From a virus: DNA of 64,000 nucleotides. Below the pieces are notes generated by a model. That model made no database searches. It was not told where the DNA came from and was given only the letters and a program-made list of their open reading frames with translations. Shown here one piece after another: positions 11,338 through 20,032 of this stretch. Made by a program: the position numbers and the translations under genes. The stretch spans positions 62,001 to 126,000 of the IMG/VR virus record IMGVR_UViG_3300022752_000020. One strand, given 5' to 3'. Every line of letters begins with the position of its first letter. The first letter of the stretch is position 1.

Positions 11338-11397
11338 TTATTTTCCTTTAACATGAAAATTCATACTTTATATTTACCAAAAATGCAGGAAATACTG
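11338..11397 (-). promoter_or_regulatory. Leader of the giant gene with late-promoter-like GGTAAATA
   Basis: On the minus strand the leader holds TTTTTGGTAAATATA, with GGTAAATA at 11378-11371, then AAAGGAAA before the ATG. Nearly the same string, TTTTTTGGTAAATACA, precedes the gene that starts at 19165. This looks like a relative of the T4 late -10 box TATAAATA. The promoter role is inferred from recurrence and position. Confidence 0.45.
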
Positions 11398-13485
11398 TTA
11401 GTACTCCCCACAATCGATCACTGTGTCCACTAACTTTCCACCTTTGATGTACCCTCCTACATTAAGGTCTTTGGTTATGTTAGTGTCGCCCTCTACTTCT
11501 AATTCTCTCTGAACTTTTACACTATCTTCTACCTCCAAGCTTTGGCTAACTCTTGCAGATGCTTCAACGTACAAGTTGTTGTCCACTGCAAAATTACCAG
11601 CGATAGCTAAATCTCTATTAATCTGTAGATTTCCATCTACTTCCAAATTATTATTAACATTGGTAACACCTTCACTACTACCAATTTCAATGTTTGTTGC
11701 TTCACCTGCAAAATTCACAGTCTTGGCTGTGGTATTTGCTAGATTAAATTCTGATGTACTAACTCTTAAATCACCACCATCAATATTAACATCACCATCA
11801 ACATCTAAGTTATTATTAATATTGGTTGTACCAGTACTAGCACCTATTTCAATATTTGTAGCAGCACCAGCAAAATTAACATTCTTAGCTGTGTTATTTG
11901 CAAGGTTAAATGTTTCTGTGCTGACTGTTAGATCTCCACCATCAATATTAACATCACCATCTACATCTAAATTATTATTAATATTGGTTGTACCAGTACT
12001 AGCACCTATTTCAATATTTGTTGCAGCACCAGCAAAGTTTACTGTGGTTGTTGTCTCATTTAATAAATTAAAAGTAGATGTACTGGCACGTAAATCTCCG
12101 CCATCAATGTTAACGTCACCATCAACATCTAAATTATTGTTAATATTGGTTGTTCCGGTACTAGCACCTATTTCAATATTTGTTGCAGCACCACCAAAGT
12201 TAATTGTTGTAGCATTGGCATTAGCTATATTAAATGTTGGTGTACTAACTGTTAAATCACCACCGTCAATATTCAAATCACCATCAACATCTAAATTTTG
12301 TCCGATATGAAAGTTACCGTCTACATTAAGATTACCATCAACATCTAAATTATTACGAACATTTGTTGTACCTGTTGTTGCACCAAGAACAATACTGGTA
12401 GCTGCTTTGGCAAAATTCACTGTAGTTGCTACATCTGGAATTAGGTTAAAAGTTTGACTAGTTGTCTTTAAGTCATCTCCATCAATAACTACATCACCAT
12501 CAACTTCAAGATTATTACGAACATTTGTTGTACCTGTTGTTGCACCAAGTAAAAGACTAGTAGCAGCACCAGCAAAGTTAATAGTTGTAGCAGTTGTGTT
12601 TAAAAGATTAAACACACTTTGACTAGTAGTTAAATCACCACCATCAATATTAACATCACCATCTACATCTAAATTATTATTAATATTGGTTGTACCAGTA
12701 CTAGCACCTATTTCAATATTTGTTGCAGCACCACCAAAGTTAATTGTTGTAGCAGTTGTGTTTAAAAGATTAAACACACTTTGATTAGTAGTTAAATCAC
12801 CACCTTGTATTTCTAAATCTTTCTTAATTACTGCATTTTCTTCAACAACAATATCACCTCTTAGTGTAATTAGAGTAGGTAAGGCTGGATTACCACGCAT
12901 TATGGGACTATCTACCTTAAATGCATAGTCAAATCCTTTTGGTCCTACATACCTATATCCAAATACATAGATAACATGACTACCGGTCATACCTGTTGGT
13001 ATTGTATTTCCATAAAAATGTAGTATACCAGCTTGATAATCAAAATACCATTCACCAGCACCTAATATACCATCAGCAAATATTTGTGTACCACCACTTG
13101 TACTTGGGTCTGTTAAACCACTATTACCGTAATAAACTTTTACTCTATAACTATTTGTAACATTAACTGTATCAAATTCAGGAGGGATCCAATCTGTGAG
13201 ACCAGTTTTCCATGTAGGATAAACAGTACCACTCATTCTTTGACTAGTAGTATCTGCTGTACATTCTACTCTATTATTTTGTAAGTAGCCTGTGACGGTG
13301 CCTATTGTTGCATTTGCAGTAGCAGGAACCAAATAGGCATTGAGCCAGATACTGTCCCCTCTATTTAGAGAGGGGCTGGCTATAGATTCATTACTTACAC
13401 TCTTGTTGGCAGCGGTATCAGTTTTAGCTACACCTGCTAACTTCTTTAGTAATAAATCAACTCTGGTTGTATCAGTTACGGCCAT
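11398..13485 (-). CDS. Repetitive virion fibre-like protein (695 aa)
   Basis: The N-terminal 200 residues are non-repetitive (start MAVTDTTRVDLLLKKLAG) and resemble the attachment part of marine T4-like phage structural proteins. Residues about 200-625 are tandem 54-residue units containing NLDVDGDVNIDGGDL and AATNIEIGASTGTTNINN. They are rich in Asn, Asp, Gly and Thr, as expected of a beta-solenoid or trimeric fibre shaft. The C-terminal 70 residues are non-repetitive, carry several short NLDV-like turns and end in DCGEY. The ATG at 13485 lies 12 nt after the upstream gene's stop, so the two are probably co-transcribed. A tail-fibre or whisker-like role is inferred; no enzyme motif is seen. 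Confidence 0.75.
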   Translation of the reverse strand: MAVTDTTRVDLLLKKLAGVAKTDTAANKSVSNESIASPSLNRGDSIWLNAYLVPATANATIGTVTGYLQNNRVECTADTTSQRMSGTVYPTWKTGLTDWIPPEFDTVNVTNSYRVKVYYGNSGLTDPSTSGGTQIFADGILGAGEWYFDYQAGILHFYGNTIPTGMTGSHVIYVFGYRYVGPKGFDYAFKVDSPIMRGNPALPTLITLRGDIVVEENAVIKKDLEIQGGDLTTNQSVFNLLNTTATTINFGGAATNIEIGASTGTTNINNNLDVDGDVNIDGGDLTTSQSVFNLLNTTATTINFAGAATSLLLGATTGTTNVRNNLEVDGDVVIDGDDLKTTSQTFNLIPDVATTVNFAKAATSIVLGATTGTTNVRNNLDVDGNLNVDGNFHIGQNLDVDGDLNIDGGDLTVSTPTFNIANANATTINFGGAATNIEIGASTGTTNINNNLDVDGDVNIDGGDLRASTSTFNLLNETTTTVNFAGAATNIEIGASTGTTNINNNLDVDGDVNIDGGDLTVSTETFNLANNTAKNVNFAGAATNIEIGASTGTTNINNNLDVDGDVNIDGGDLRVSTSEFNLANTTAKTVNFAGEATNIEIGSSEGVTNVNNNLEVDGNLQINRDLAIAGNFAVDNNLYVEASARVSQSLEVEDSVKVQRELEVEGDTNITKDLNVGGYIKGGKLVDTVIDCGEY
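11613..12905 (-). repeat. 162-nt tandem repeats with one extra 54-nt unit
   Basis: Equivalent points in the repeat fall at 11775, 11937, 12099, 12261, 12477, 12639 and 12801. All steps are exactly 162 nt except 12261 to 12477, which is 216 nt (162 + 54). The encoded unit is 54 residues and the insertion is 18 residues. This suggests a fibre shaft built from 18-residue turns, three per unit. Confidence 0.85.
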
Positions 13486-13497
13486 TATCTATCCCTA

Positions 13498-16350
13498 TTA
13501 TTGATCGCTCACATCTAAATATAAACTAGTCATTGACTGACCTTGATTTAATCTAATTCTTACCCATATTTCATTGTTAGTACTATTGGTACTACTCAAT
13601 GTTCCAAAACTAATATTAACTTGATTAGTACCTGCTGCTGTTGGGAGATTACCGCCTAATGCACAACCGCCTGCTAGACTATTGTCTATGGCTGCACTTA
13701 ACCAACTGTTAACATGTCCTGATTTTAAACTAGTTCCATTTGCTCCTGGTAATGCTGCCCAAATACCTGCTATACCCCCTGGTGTAGTCCAACGTATTCT
13801 AAACTTGCTTACTCCGCTTCTTACAAATCTAAAAGTAAAATATTGTGGATTAGCCGCTGTTCTTGTACTTAAATTTGGTCCTGCAGGAAGATATCCTGTT
13901 GAATAATTTGTTACATCATGTTTAAGACTATTAACACCTGTTCCTGTTCCTACTACTGTAGCATCTGTAGCTAATAATGTACTTGTTTGACTGTTGAACA
14001 ATGTGCTACCTGCTGTGAATACTGGATTATCTGTGCTGGCAACTCCTGCATCTGGATTCTGACATCTTGTAGCACCAGTTGTACTACCACCTACTGCTGC
14101 ATTAAAAAATATATTAGTTTCATCTAAAAATGATGTGCTACTTGTTGTTCCAGTTTTATAAAGAACTATAGCATTTAGTGTTGGTAATGCTGAATTAGCT
14201 GTAAGATAACTATTATCTGCTGTGAATTGTGGCACAGTAGTTGTAGTTGTCCAAGCACCAAATCCTGTAATTATGTTAACAACAAAGTTTGTACTATTTG
14301 GGCCTGCTCCTGTTGTAACCGTAGTTGTTGCTGGCAATGTTGTATAGGCAAAATTAGCCAATGTTTTATTACCTGCACTGGTCCATGGTCCTACTGCACT
14401 AGTAGTTAGACATGTGCTGGCTGTACTAGGTAAACTGGTTTGTCCTGGATTCCAAGTTACGACAAATCCTATGTTATAAATTGTACTACTATTGTAATGT
14501 GGAATAGTACTACTATAGGTTATATTGCTTGTACCAAGAGTAAAAGTTTGAGCGCTGAATACAGGGGCTAGTGGGCTAGTACTATCATAGTACCAAATAC
14601 CTATATTACTGGTATTAGCTCCAATTGTAGTTGATCCTGCCGCATCATGAGCTATTTGCACTGTATTCCATCCTGCTGGCACTGATGTTCCAGTAACGCT
14701 TAAATCTACTGTCTCATGAAATCCTGGCTTGTCAACAGGATAAGCTACATTATTACCTACAACAAGACTAGTATTATATGCTGTATATGTATTATTATCG
14801 TTCTGTGTAGTAAATTGTAAACTTTGTCCACTTGTTGTAGCATTGGCTACTATATTGGTTGCACTTTGTTGACCAGTTACAGTATTATAACTGGCCAATT
14901 TTAAAATCTTTGAACTAATAAAAGTTATAACATATGTACCATTAAGTGCTAGTCCACCAAAAGCAGTACCACTTGCTGATATTTTAATCAAATAACCTGG
15001 AACTAATACGCCTGTAGTTGGCTGTGTGTACTTGAATTCTTCACTGCCATTAGTTGATCCTGTTAGCACTGTAGTTATTACTTGGGTAGTATTACCATAA
15101 GTTAATTTCTTTGTAACCGCTGCACTATTATTTCTATTAACTGTTATAATACCACGATTGCCTGGACCAGTGTCTGATATTGTATTGGTACTAAATGTAC
15201 TGACTCTTGCCACATATACTACTGTTCCAGCTGCTGGTGCAGTAATACCTGTACCATTTGTTGATTGACTAACAGCATCAATATTCATAATACGTTGTGT
15301 TAGACTATTAATAGTTAAATTTGTAGCATTTGGAAAACTTGGGGGTGGTAGAGGAACTAATAATGTTAATGTTAAATTAAGTTGAGCTACACCATCTGTT
15401 AAACTGGTCTGCTGCGTCATATCCACTGCACCAGCTAGTATTCCATATTCTGGATCACCCATTAAAATATAGTTTGCGTTATCTGTAGCTACATCTCCAA
15501 GGACATTTAGATCATTATGTATTCTGGTATCATTAATAAGTTCGATCAGCCCATTACCATTTGACGCTAATGTTAAATGTCCTTGGCTAAATGTATTGCT
15601 AACTTTTGTATAATTCTGTGGATTGTTTATGCCAGTAAATGTTTTAGCTGGTAGTGTACCAGATCCGGGGATAGATGTTTGAGTAAAGTTATAAGTGTCA
15701 CCAACTTCTGGACCACCTAATCTCATATCATCAACATAAACTTGACGCCATGATTTAGTCAAACTTCCCAGATCATAAGTATCATCTACATCGGGAATAA
15801 TATCACTTATAATATCTGCATTAAATTGAATAGTATCTGTATTTTGATCACCTAAGACCAAATTGCCATCTGCTGTAATACTACCGGTAGCATGTATATT
15901 ACCATTAACTTCTAAATTACCTCTTAAATCTAACTGGCTAAATCCGTTAACTGAATCTGTTGTTGTAATTTTAAATGTTCTACTATCAAAAGTTATGTAG
16001 TCTAAAACTGTATTAGTTTTAAAACTAAGTCCTTGACTATAACTTTTTATTTCATTACCATCAATTTGAACATTATCTATTCTAAGATAATCACCAAGAT
16101 ATGTATTACTAAAAGTTGTACCTGAAACATCTAATGGATATATAGGGTTTACTTTGTTTATACCTACACCAACTATCTTAGTAGGATCATTATCCTTAGG
16201 AACTGATAGGTATAACAGAGCTCTATTTACATTGGTAGTTACGCCACCTACTGTTTCTGGTACAGATCTCTCCTCAAAAGACATATCTTCTCCATATCTG
16301 AGAAGATTCTTTCTGAGCATCGAACCTGAAATACGACCTACATTGGCCAT
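13498..16350 (-). CDS. Large virion structural/fibre protein (950 aa)
   Basis: The start is an ATG at 16350 with AGGGGAG as ribosome binding site. Residues 1-130 form a distinctive N-terminus. Residues about 130-215 are fibre-like (LRGNLEVNGNIHATGSITADG) and end in D-D-T-Y-D-L-G-S plus a W-x2-V-Y-V motif, a common phage tail-fibre element. The remaining 700 residues are Thr/Ser/Asn-rich and beta-type. They carry Y-V-I-T-F-like modules and no recognisable catalytic residues. It lies between other structural genes on the same strand. I infer a fibre or baseplate-appended protein; the exact T4 counterpart is unclear. Confidence 0.7.
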   Translation of the reverse strand: MANVGRISGSMLRKNLLRYGEDMSFEERSVPETVGGVTTNVNRALLYLSVPKDNDPTKIVGVGINKVNPIYPLDVSGTTFSNTYLGDYLRIDNVQIDGNEIKSYSQGLSFKTNTVLDYITFDSRTFKITTTDSVNGFSQLDLRGNLEVNGNIHATGSITADGNLVLGDQNTDTIQFNADIISDIIPDVDDTYDLGSLTKSWRQVYVDDMRLGGPEVGDTYNFTQTSIPGSGTLPAKTFTGINNPQNYTKVSNTFSQGHLTLASNGNGLIELINDTRIHNDLNVLGDVATDNANYILMGDPEYGILAGAVDMTQQTSLTDGVAQLNLTLTLLVPLPPPSFPNATNLTINSLTQRIMNIDAVSQSTNGTGITAPAAGTVVYVARVSTFSTNTISDTGPGNRGIITVNRNNSAAVTKKLTYGNTTQVITTVLTGSTNGSEEFKYTQPTTGVLVPGYLIKISASGTAFGGLALNGTYVITFISSKILKLASYNTVTGQQSATNIVANATTSGQSLQFTTQNDNNTYTAYNTSLVVGNNVAYPVDKPGFHETVDLSVTGTSVPAGWNTVQIAHDAAGSTTIGANTSNIGIWYYDSTSPLAPVFSAQTFTLGTSNITYSSTIPHYNSSTIYNIGFVVTWNPGQTSLPSTASTCLTTSAVGPWTSAGNKTLANFAYTTLPATTTVTTGAGPNSTNFVVNIITGFGAWTTTTTVPQFTADNSYLTANSALPTLNAIVLYKTGTTSSTSFLDETNIFFNAAVGGSTTGATRCQNPDAGVASTDNPVFTAGSTLFNSQTSTLLATDATVVGTGTGVNSLKHDVTNYSTGYLPAGPNLSTRTAANPQYFTFRFVRSGVSKFRIRWTTPGGIAGIWAALPGANGTSLKSGHVNSWLSAAIDNSLAGGCALGGNLPTAAGTNQVNISFGTLSSTNSTNNEIWVRIRLNQGQSMTSLYLDVSDQ

Positions 16351-16500
16351 TACGCTCCCCTATACCCCGTGTTTCACGGTTAACCTTTGTTTGAGCTTGC
16401 GCTCGCATCCCTTACGGGCTCTTTGCCGGTTTACCACAGTTTGATGTGATACTCACAGAATCATGAGTACCAATCTTATTTAGCTAGATTTGGGAAAAGG
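16351..16500 (-). promoter_or_regulatory. Structured 5' leader of the 950-aa gene
   Basis: This 150-nt gap has no gene. Read on the minus strand it holds several hairpins in a row: CCC-GTAA-GGG, GAGC-GCAA-GCTC (16404-16393) and CCGTG-AAA-CACGG (near 16380-16368). The first two have GNRA tetraloops. The last sits just before the AGGGGAG ribosome binding site. The stretch is visibly more G+C-rich than the coding sequence around it. It could be a translation-control or RNA-stability leader. I could not match it to a known riboswitch. Confidence 0.5.
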
Positions 16501-17175
16501 TTAGTCAAACCCGTGAATTACAGTCACCGTTTTACCAGGAGGTGGTGGACTAAAAAATTGAATATATTTTCCAGTAGGGTAGGATTTTGAGCTTGGGGCA
16601 TTAACCATGATATAATTCGTATATGGTATTTGAAAAACATTTTCAACATATACAAATATGTTAGCAGCACTCTTTGGTACAAGTGCATTTACATCTCTTA
16701 TAGGACCAAAATTTAATTCTGTCCCATCAACAAAGCTTATAGTATTAAGATTTTCAATTTCACTATCAGCATCGCCTTCATAAGATGGATAAGTTTCTTC
16801 ATCTGCTAGAAATATTCCGCTGCTTGCTGGATCTGCACCAAATCTTTGTATGGTTACTAGAGCAGGTTGTTTAGCTTTTAACTGAATCCAGATACCATTA
16901 GTTAATACTTCAAGAGCATCTTCATCAAGATTATATCTTATTAAACCGCTATTTTTATACCATGTTGTGGGTGCAGGTCTTTCGTCAGTATATCCTGTGG
17001 GTAAAAATAAAGCTTTTAACTGAGGCAATCCTGTATACCAAGTAGCACCTGGAGCAGTTCTATCATAACTATATGGAATATCCATTATGACCTGTCCATC
17101 ATACCTACTGCTATAGGTCAATTCTAAACTTTTAGCACTATTATTATTAATTTTATTTTGTTTATAAAATTTCAT
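16501..17175 (-). CDS. Virion structural protein (224 aa)
   Basis: The ATG at 17175 overlaps the upstream gene's end by one base, so translation is coupled. The N-terminal part (about 30-110) carries WYTGLPQLKALFLPTGY and a G-I-W-I-Q-L segment. The C-terminal 60 residues contain N-I-F-V-Y-V-E-N-V-F-Q-I-P and then F-F-S-P-P-P-P-G-K-T-V-T-V-I-H-G-F-D. I know this end module as a recurring piece of marine T4-like phage structural proteins. Function beyond the virion is not apparent. Confidence 0.65.
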   Translation of the reverse strand: MKFYKQNKINNNSAKSLELTYSSRYDGQVIMDIPYSYDRTAPGATWYTGLPQLKALFLPTGYTDERPAPTTWYKNSGLIRYNLDEDALEVLTNGIWIQLKAKQPALVTIQRFGADPASSGIFLADEETYPSYEGDADSEIENLNTISFVDGTELNFGPIRDVNALVPKSAANIFVYVENVFQIPYTNYIMVNAPSSKSYPTGKYIQFFSPPPPGKTVTVIHGFD

Positions 17176-17564
17176 TACTGTACCTGCACAACGCTTAAAA
17201 AAGCATTGATAGCACTGGGGCGATCAGCACTGGCCCAAATAGCATCCAGTTCGCCTAAAATAATTTTTTCGCTATCAAAAGCAAATGTATCACCTACATT
17301 AATAGCAAGTTCCTTAATACATACATTAGTACTACTAGGATTCCTCCCTTTCTCTACAAGATATATGGTAAGCAAGGCTGGTTGAGTATCTCTATTACAG
17401 AAAAACATACTAGTAATAGCATATGCTTTACCTGGAAAGTTTGGAGCGGTGAAAGGAGGAGTGTTAACTTGAAAAAGAGCAGTGCCACCTGCAACAGTGC
17501 CTGGTGTTGTCACCGTTGCTTCTGTTACACTTAACACTGGTACTAGAGCTGTTACTAAAGCCAT
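17175..17564 (-). CDS. Small virion structural protein (129 aa)
   Basis: The ATG at 17564 follows AAAGGAATTTTT. The protein is beta-rich with a Thr/Val-rich first 30 residues and a core FPGKAYAITSMFFCNRDT, then LLTIYLVEKG. This resembles small head- or tail-decorating proteins of marine T4-like phages. It is followed directly by the 224-aa gene with a 1-nt overlap. The role is inferred from its neighbours. Confidence 0.6.
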   Translation of the reverse strand: MALVTALVPVLSVTEATVTTPGTVAGGTALFQVNTPPFTAPNFPGKAYAITSMFFCNRDTQPALLTIYLVEKGRNPSSTNVCIKELAINVGDTFAFDSEKIILGELDAIWASADRPSAINAFLSVVQVQ

Positions 17565-17574
17565 AAAAATTCCT

Positions 17575-18777
17575 TTAAAATATTAGCCCATAAACTAGAG
17601 CATTAGCAGCACTACACAGTTCACCAGTGGTATTATTGTTAGTAAAAAATATACCTGTTCCACCTGATCCTTGTGTGGCTCTACTATATATAGTATTTGT
17701 TCCCGTTGTACTTGTAGGATCAGAAAGAGCTGGACTGAGATAATCAATCTTAACTATGCTCCTTATCACTACATTTCCTGTAGAAGGATTGATTACTAGA
17801 TCAGCATTATCTGTTTTAATTATTGCCTGATCACCAATATCTATAACGACCTTAAGATTCCTATCAGCTAATCCGCCTCGACCAACAACTAAGCCTTGAT
17901 CCGTACCTACTTTACCTATTCTAGCCACAGCCAATTGAGCTAAATCTCCAGGTGGTGTTCTTGGAAAACTACCTAAATCACTACCTACAGTAAACAATAC
18001 TCCACTAAATCCATCACCTGTTTGACTTATATCCTTGGCCTGTGCACCACTATAAGTATTTAGAGTGTTTAAATCAGTATATCTAAAAAACTGTTGAATA
18101 ACAGCTTGACCTGCTTCAGCTCTTACATAATCCCTAATGAACTGTATGTTAGGTATAGCATTATTACCTTCTTCTTGCATTGTTATATCAGGATTATCAA
18201 TTAATTTTTTAATACGTATATGATAAGCATCATAAAGCTGATCCTCATTTAGATCGGAAGCTTTATAATCAACTTTTAAAAGTCCTTCATATCCAACAAA
18301 AAAACTTAAATCTTTATTTGGTTGCACACCATAAGTTTGTATTCTATTAGTTGTTATCGGTAATAAAGACTTATTAGGTAAAGTACTTTTACTGACAAAC
18401 GATTCTAAAACAGGATATGCAGTTTTATCTTCTAAACTGTCACCACCTAAAACATAACCTCTTAAAGGAACTTCATCAAACACAAATAATGCGTCTACAT
18501 TTCCTCTATCTATTTCTATTCCAGACATTGGTTCAACACCGCTTATGCCACTCTGACCATTTCCTGGACCTTGTTCACCTCTGTTCAGTCTTATAATACG
18601 GTCTTCAATTTCTAAATTTGTGGAATTTACATAGGTGGCACCACCTTCTACATAAAGATCTCCTGTTACAGTAACTCTACCAGAATTACCTGGTCCAGGA
18701 TTCAATAGAATTTCACTACCTGTTTCTTCGGCAATGATCTTATAACCACCTTTCTGTATTCTTAAAACTTTAGACAT
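17575..18777 (-). CDS. Fibre-like virion structural protein (400 aa)
   Basis: Residues about 20-75 hold VTGDLYVEGGATYVNSTN and L-E-I-E-D-R-I-I-R-L-N-R-G-E, a widespread element of marine T4-like phage fibre proteins. The middle carries a helical stretch and Q-F-F-R-Y-T-D-L-N. The C-terminal third is beta-rich and ends in A-L-V-Y-G-L-I-F. The ATG at 18777 directly follows the upstream stop, in a chain of closely packed structural genes. The likely location is tail or baseplate fibre; this is inference. Confidence 0.65.
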   Translation of the reverse strand: MSKVLRIQKGGYKIIAEETGSEILLNPGPGNSGRVTVTGDLYVEGGATYVNSTNLEIEDRIIRLNRGEQGPGNGQSGISGVEPMSGIEIDRGNVDALFVFDEVPLRGYVLGGDSLEDKTAYPVLESFVSKSTLPNKSLLPITTNRIQTYGVQPNKDLSFFVGYEGLLKVDYKASDLNEDQLYDAYHIRIKKLIDNPDITMQEEGNNAIPNIQFIRDYVRAEAGQAVIQQFFRYTDLNTLNTYSGAQAKDISQTGDGFSGVLFTVGSDLGSFPRTPPGDLAQLAVARIGKVGTDQGLVVGRGGLADRNLKVVIDIGDQAIIKTDNADLVINPSTGNVVIRSIVKIDYLSPALSDPTSTTGTNTIYSRATQGSGGTGIFFTNNNTTGELCSAANALVYGLIF

Positions 18778-18778
18778 T

Positions 18779-19165
18779 TTAGACTGCTGTTAGTTTAATA
18801 ATATCCCCAGTGCTATCTTCGTATTGTGTTAGAAACCATGTATAACGATTTCCACTAAAATCTGTAGCAATACGCTTGGTAAGTTTAGCTACACTTACAC
18901 TACCTGGACTTAATCCATCTGTACTGCCTGTAATTAAAATTTGACCATTTGCTATGGCATTGTCAATAGAATTAACCAGTGTTCCTACTCTATATGTTGA
19001 ACCATCTCTTGTTACTAGATATGTTCTAGCACCTCTTTGTTTTACAATCCAGTAGTCTGTGTTAGTTGTTCCACCAAATCTACCAGTTACTCTAATACCT
19101 GCATCACCTACATATGTGCCAATAACTTTGACACCATTAACATCTTTGCTTAACGGACGTCCCAT
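18779..19165 (-). CDS. Small virion structural protein with MGRPLSKD start (128 aa)
   Basis: The ATG at 19165 has a strong ribosome binding site AAAGGAG. The protein starts M-G-R-P-L-S-K-D, a start I associate with conserved small structural proteins in T4-like cyanophages. It then has a G-T-Y-V-G-D-A-G-I-R-V-T-G stretch and a basic W-I-V-K-Q-R-G-A-R-T-Y core. It is first in the fibre-gene run below the gp23 terminator and is preceded by its own promoter-like box and hairpin leader. The molecular role is unknown. Confidence 0.65.
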   Translation of the reverse strand: MGRPLSKDVNGVKVIGTYVGDAGIRVTGRFGGTTNTDYWIVKQRGARTYLVTRDGSTYRVGTLVNSIDNAIANGQILITGSTDGLSPGSVSVAKLTKRIATDFSGNRYTWFLTQYEDSTGDIIKLTAV

Positions 19166-19244
19166 TTGTTTCTCCTTTAATGGCGTTCTAGGCCTACGGG
19201 GAGGGTTACCCCGTAATAGCTCTGACTATGTATTTACCAAAAAA
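19166..19244 (-). promoter_or_regulatory. Leader with GGTAAATA box and TACGGGG/CCCCGTA hairpin
   Basis: On the minus strand, TTTTTTGGTAAATACA (GGTAAATA at 19238-19231) is followed by a perfect 7-bp hairpin. Its arms lie at 19215-19209 and 19201-19195 with a 7-nt loop. Then comes AAAGGAG before the ATG. The box matches the one before the gene starting at 11337. I read it as a late-type promoter plus a structured leader that starts the fibre-gene transcript. Confidence 0.45.
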
Positions 19245-19943
19245 TTAATTTAGTAAGTTACTATTCCTCAAATGTTCAGGATTTTTTCCATCTGTGTGTA
19301 CTATAGTTGGAGGGTGTCCTCTTGGTCCATATATTGCACCTCGAATAGGACTACCTGTCAAATATTCTTCTAAGCCATATTCCTGACCAAAACCTACATA
19401 ATGAGTATGTTTTGCAGCTTCATTTAACCAACGCTGACGGTTAATAATATGTGGATTATTACTTACTGCATTTACCATAGCATAGGGAAATACGCTGCCT
19501 TCATAGTCAACCCAATCCATATCATGACCAAAACTTGCATGTACGTCTGGATGATTTCCGTGTACTTTACGATTAAATCTCATATGCAAAATATCGTCTT
19601 TACGCATTCCATCTACTATTTGATCTAGGGTATGATGTATATGTTCTTTGTTAAACAACCAATCATGTTCTAACATAAACAAAAATTCTTTATTACTACC
19701 TCTAACAGCTAAATGATAACCATGACTTAACCCGCCTACTTCATGATTAACTACGGGAAAAATTTTATTAAGAGCTTCAATGTATTCGTAACATTTTTCT
19801 TTGTTTGGATTTTTATCACACCATACTGTTACAGGAATATCTGCATTAAAAGTATCCATAAAACTTTTATATGTTGATTCAATATGCCAAGTATCAGGTG
19901 CGTTTATAGTACTGTTTGTAAAAATATGCAATTCTATATCCAT
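19245..19943 (-). CDS. Glycosyltransferase-like protein (232 aa)
   Basis: The protein begins MDIELHIFTNSTINA and runs as an alternating strand/helix fold. It has F-L-F-M-L-E-H-D-W-L-F near residues 87-97, the position of the acidic metal-binding motif in GT-A-fold transferases. It also has a later Y-G-P-R-G-H-P-P segment. The start is an ATG at 19943 with AGGA upstream. It sits between the gp23 terminator and the fibre genes. Its substrate may be a virion protein, host surface glycan or DNA. The family assignment is tentative, because no full GT signature can be confirmed by eye. Confidence 0.45.
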   Translation of the reverse strand: MDIELHIFTNSTINAPDTWHIESTYKSFMDTFNADIPVTVWCDKNPNKEKCYEYIEALNKIFPVVNHEVGGLSHGYHLAVRGSNKEFLFMLEHDWLFNKEHIHHTLDQIVDGMRKDDILHMRFNRKVHGNHPDVHASFGHDMDWVDYEGSVFPYAMVNAVSNNPHIINRQRWLNEAAKHTHYVGFGQEYGLEEYLTGSPIRGAIYGPRGHPPTIVHTDGKNPEHLRNSNLLN

Positions 19944-19970
19944 AATGATTCCTAAATAATAGCATATTTA

Positions 19971-20000
19971 AAAAAAAAGGCACCAAGTAGGGTGCCTTTT
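19971..20000 (-). terminator. Rho-independent terminator after gp23
   Basis: A perfect 10-bp stem pairs AAAAGGCACC (19975-19984) with GGTGCCTTTT (19991-20000) around a 6-nt loop. On the minus strand it is followed by a run of T. It lies about 33 nt past the gp23 stop. A second, weaker hairpin (AATAGA/TCTATT) precedes it. It should end the high-level capsid transcript. Confidence 0.85.
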
Positions 20001-20032
20001 ATAATAGAACAAATTCTTGGTCTATTGAATGA

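Noticed and set aside
11576-12310. Plus-strand frame of 244 codons opposite the fibre repeats
   Set aside because: Antisense shadow of the 162-nt repeats.
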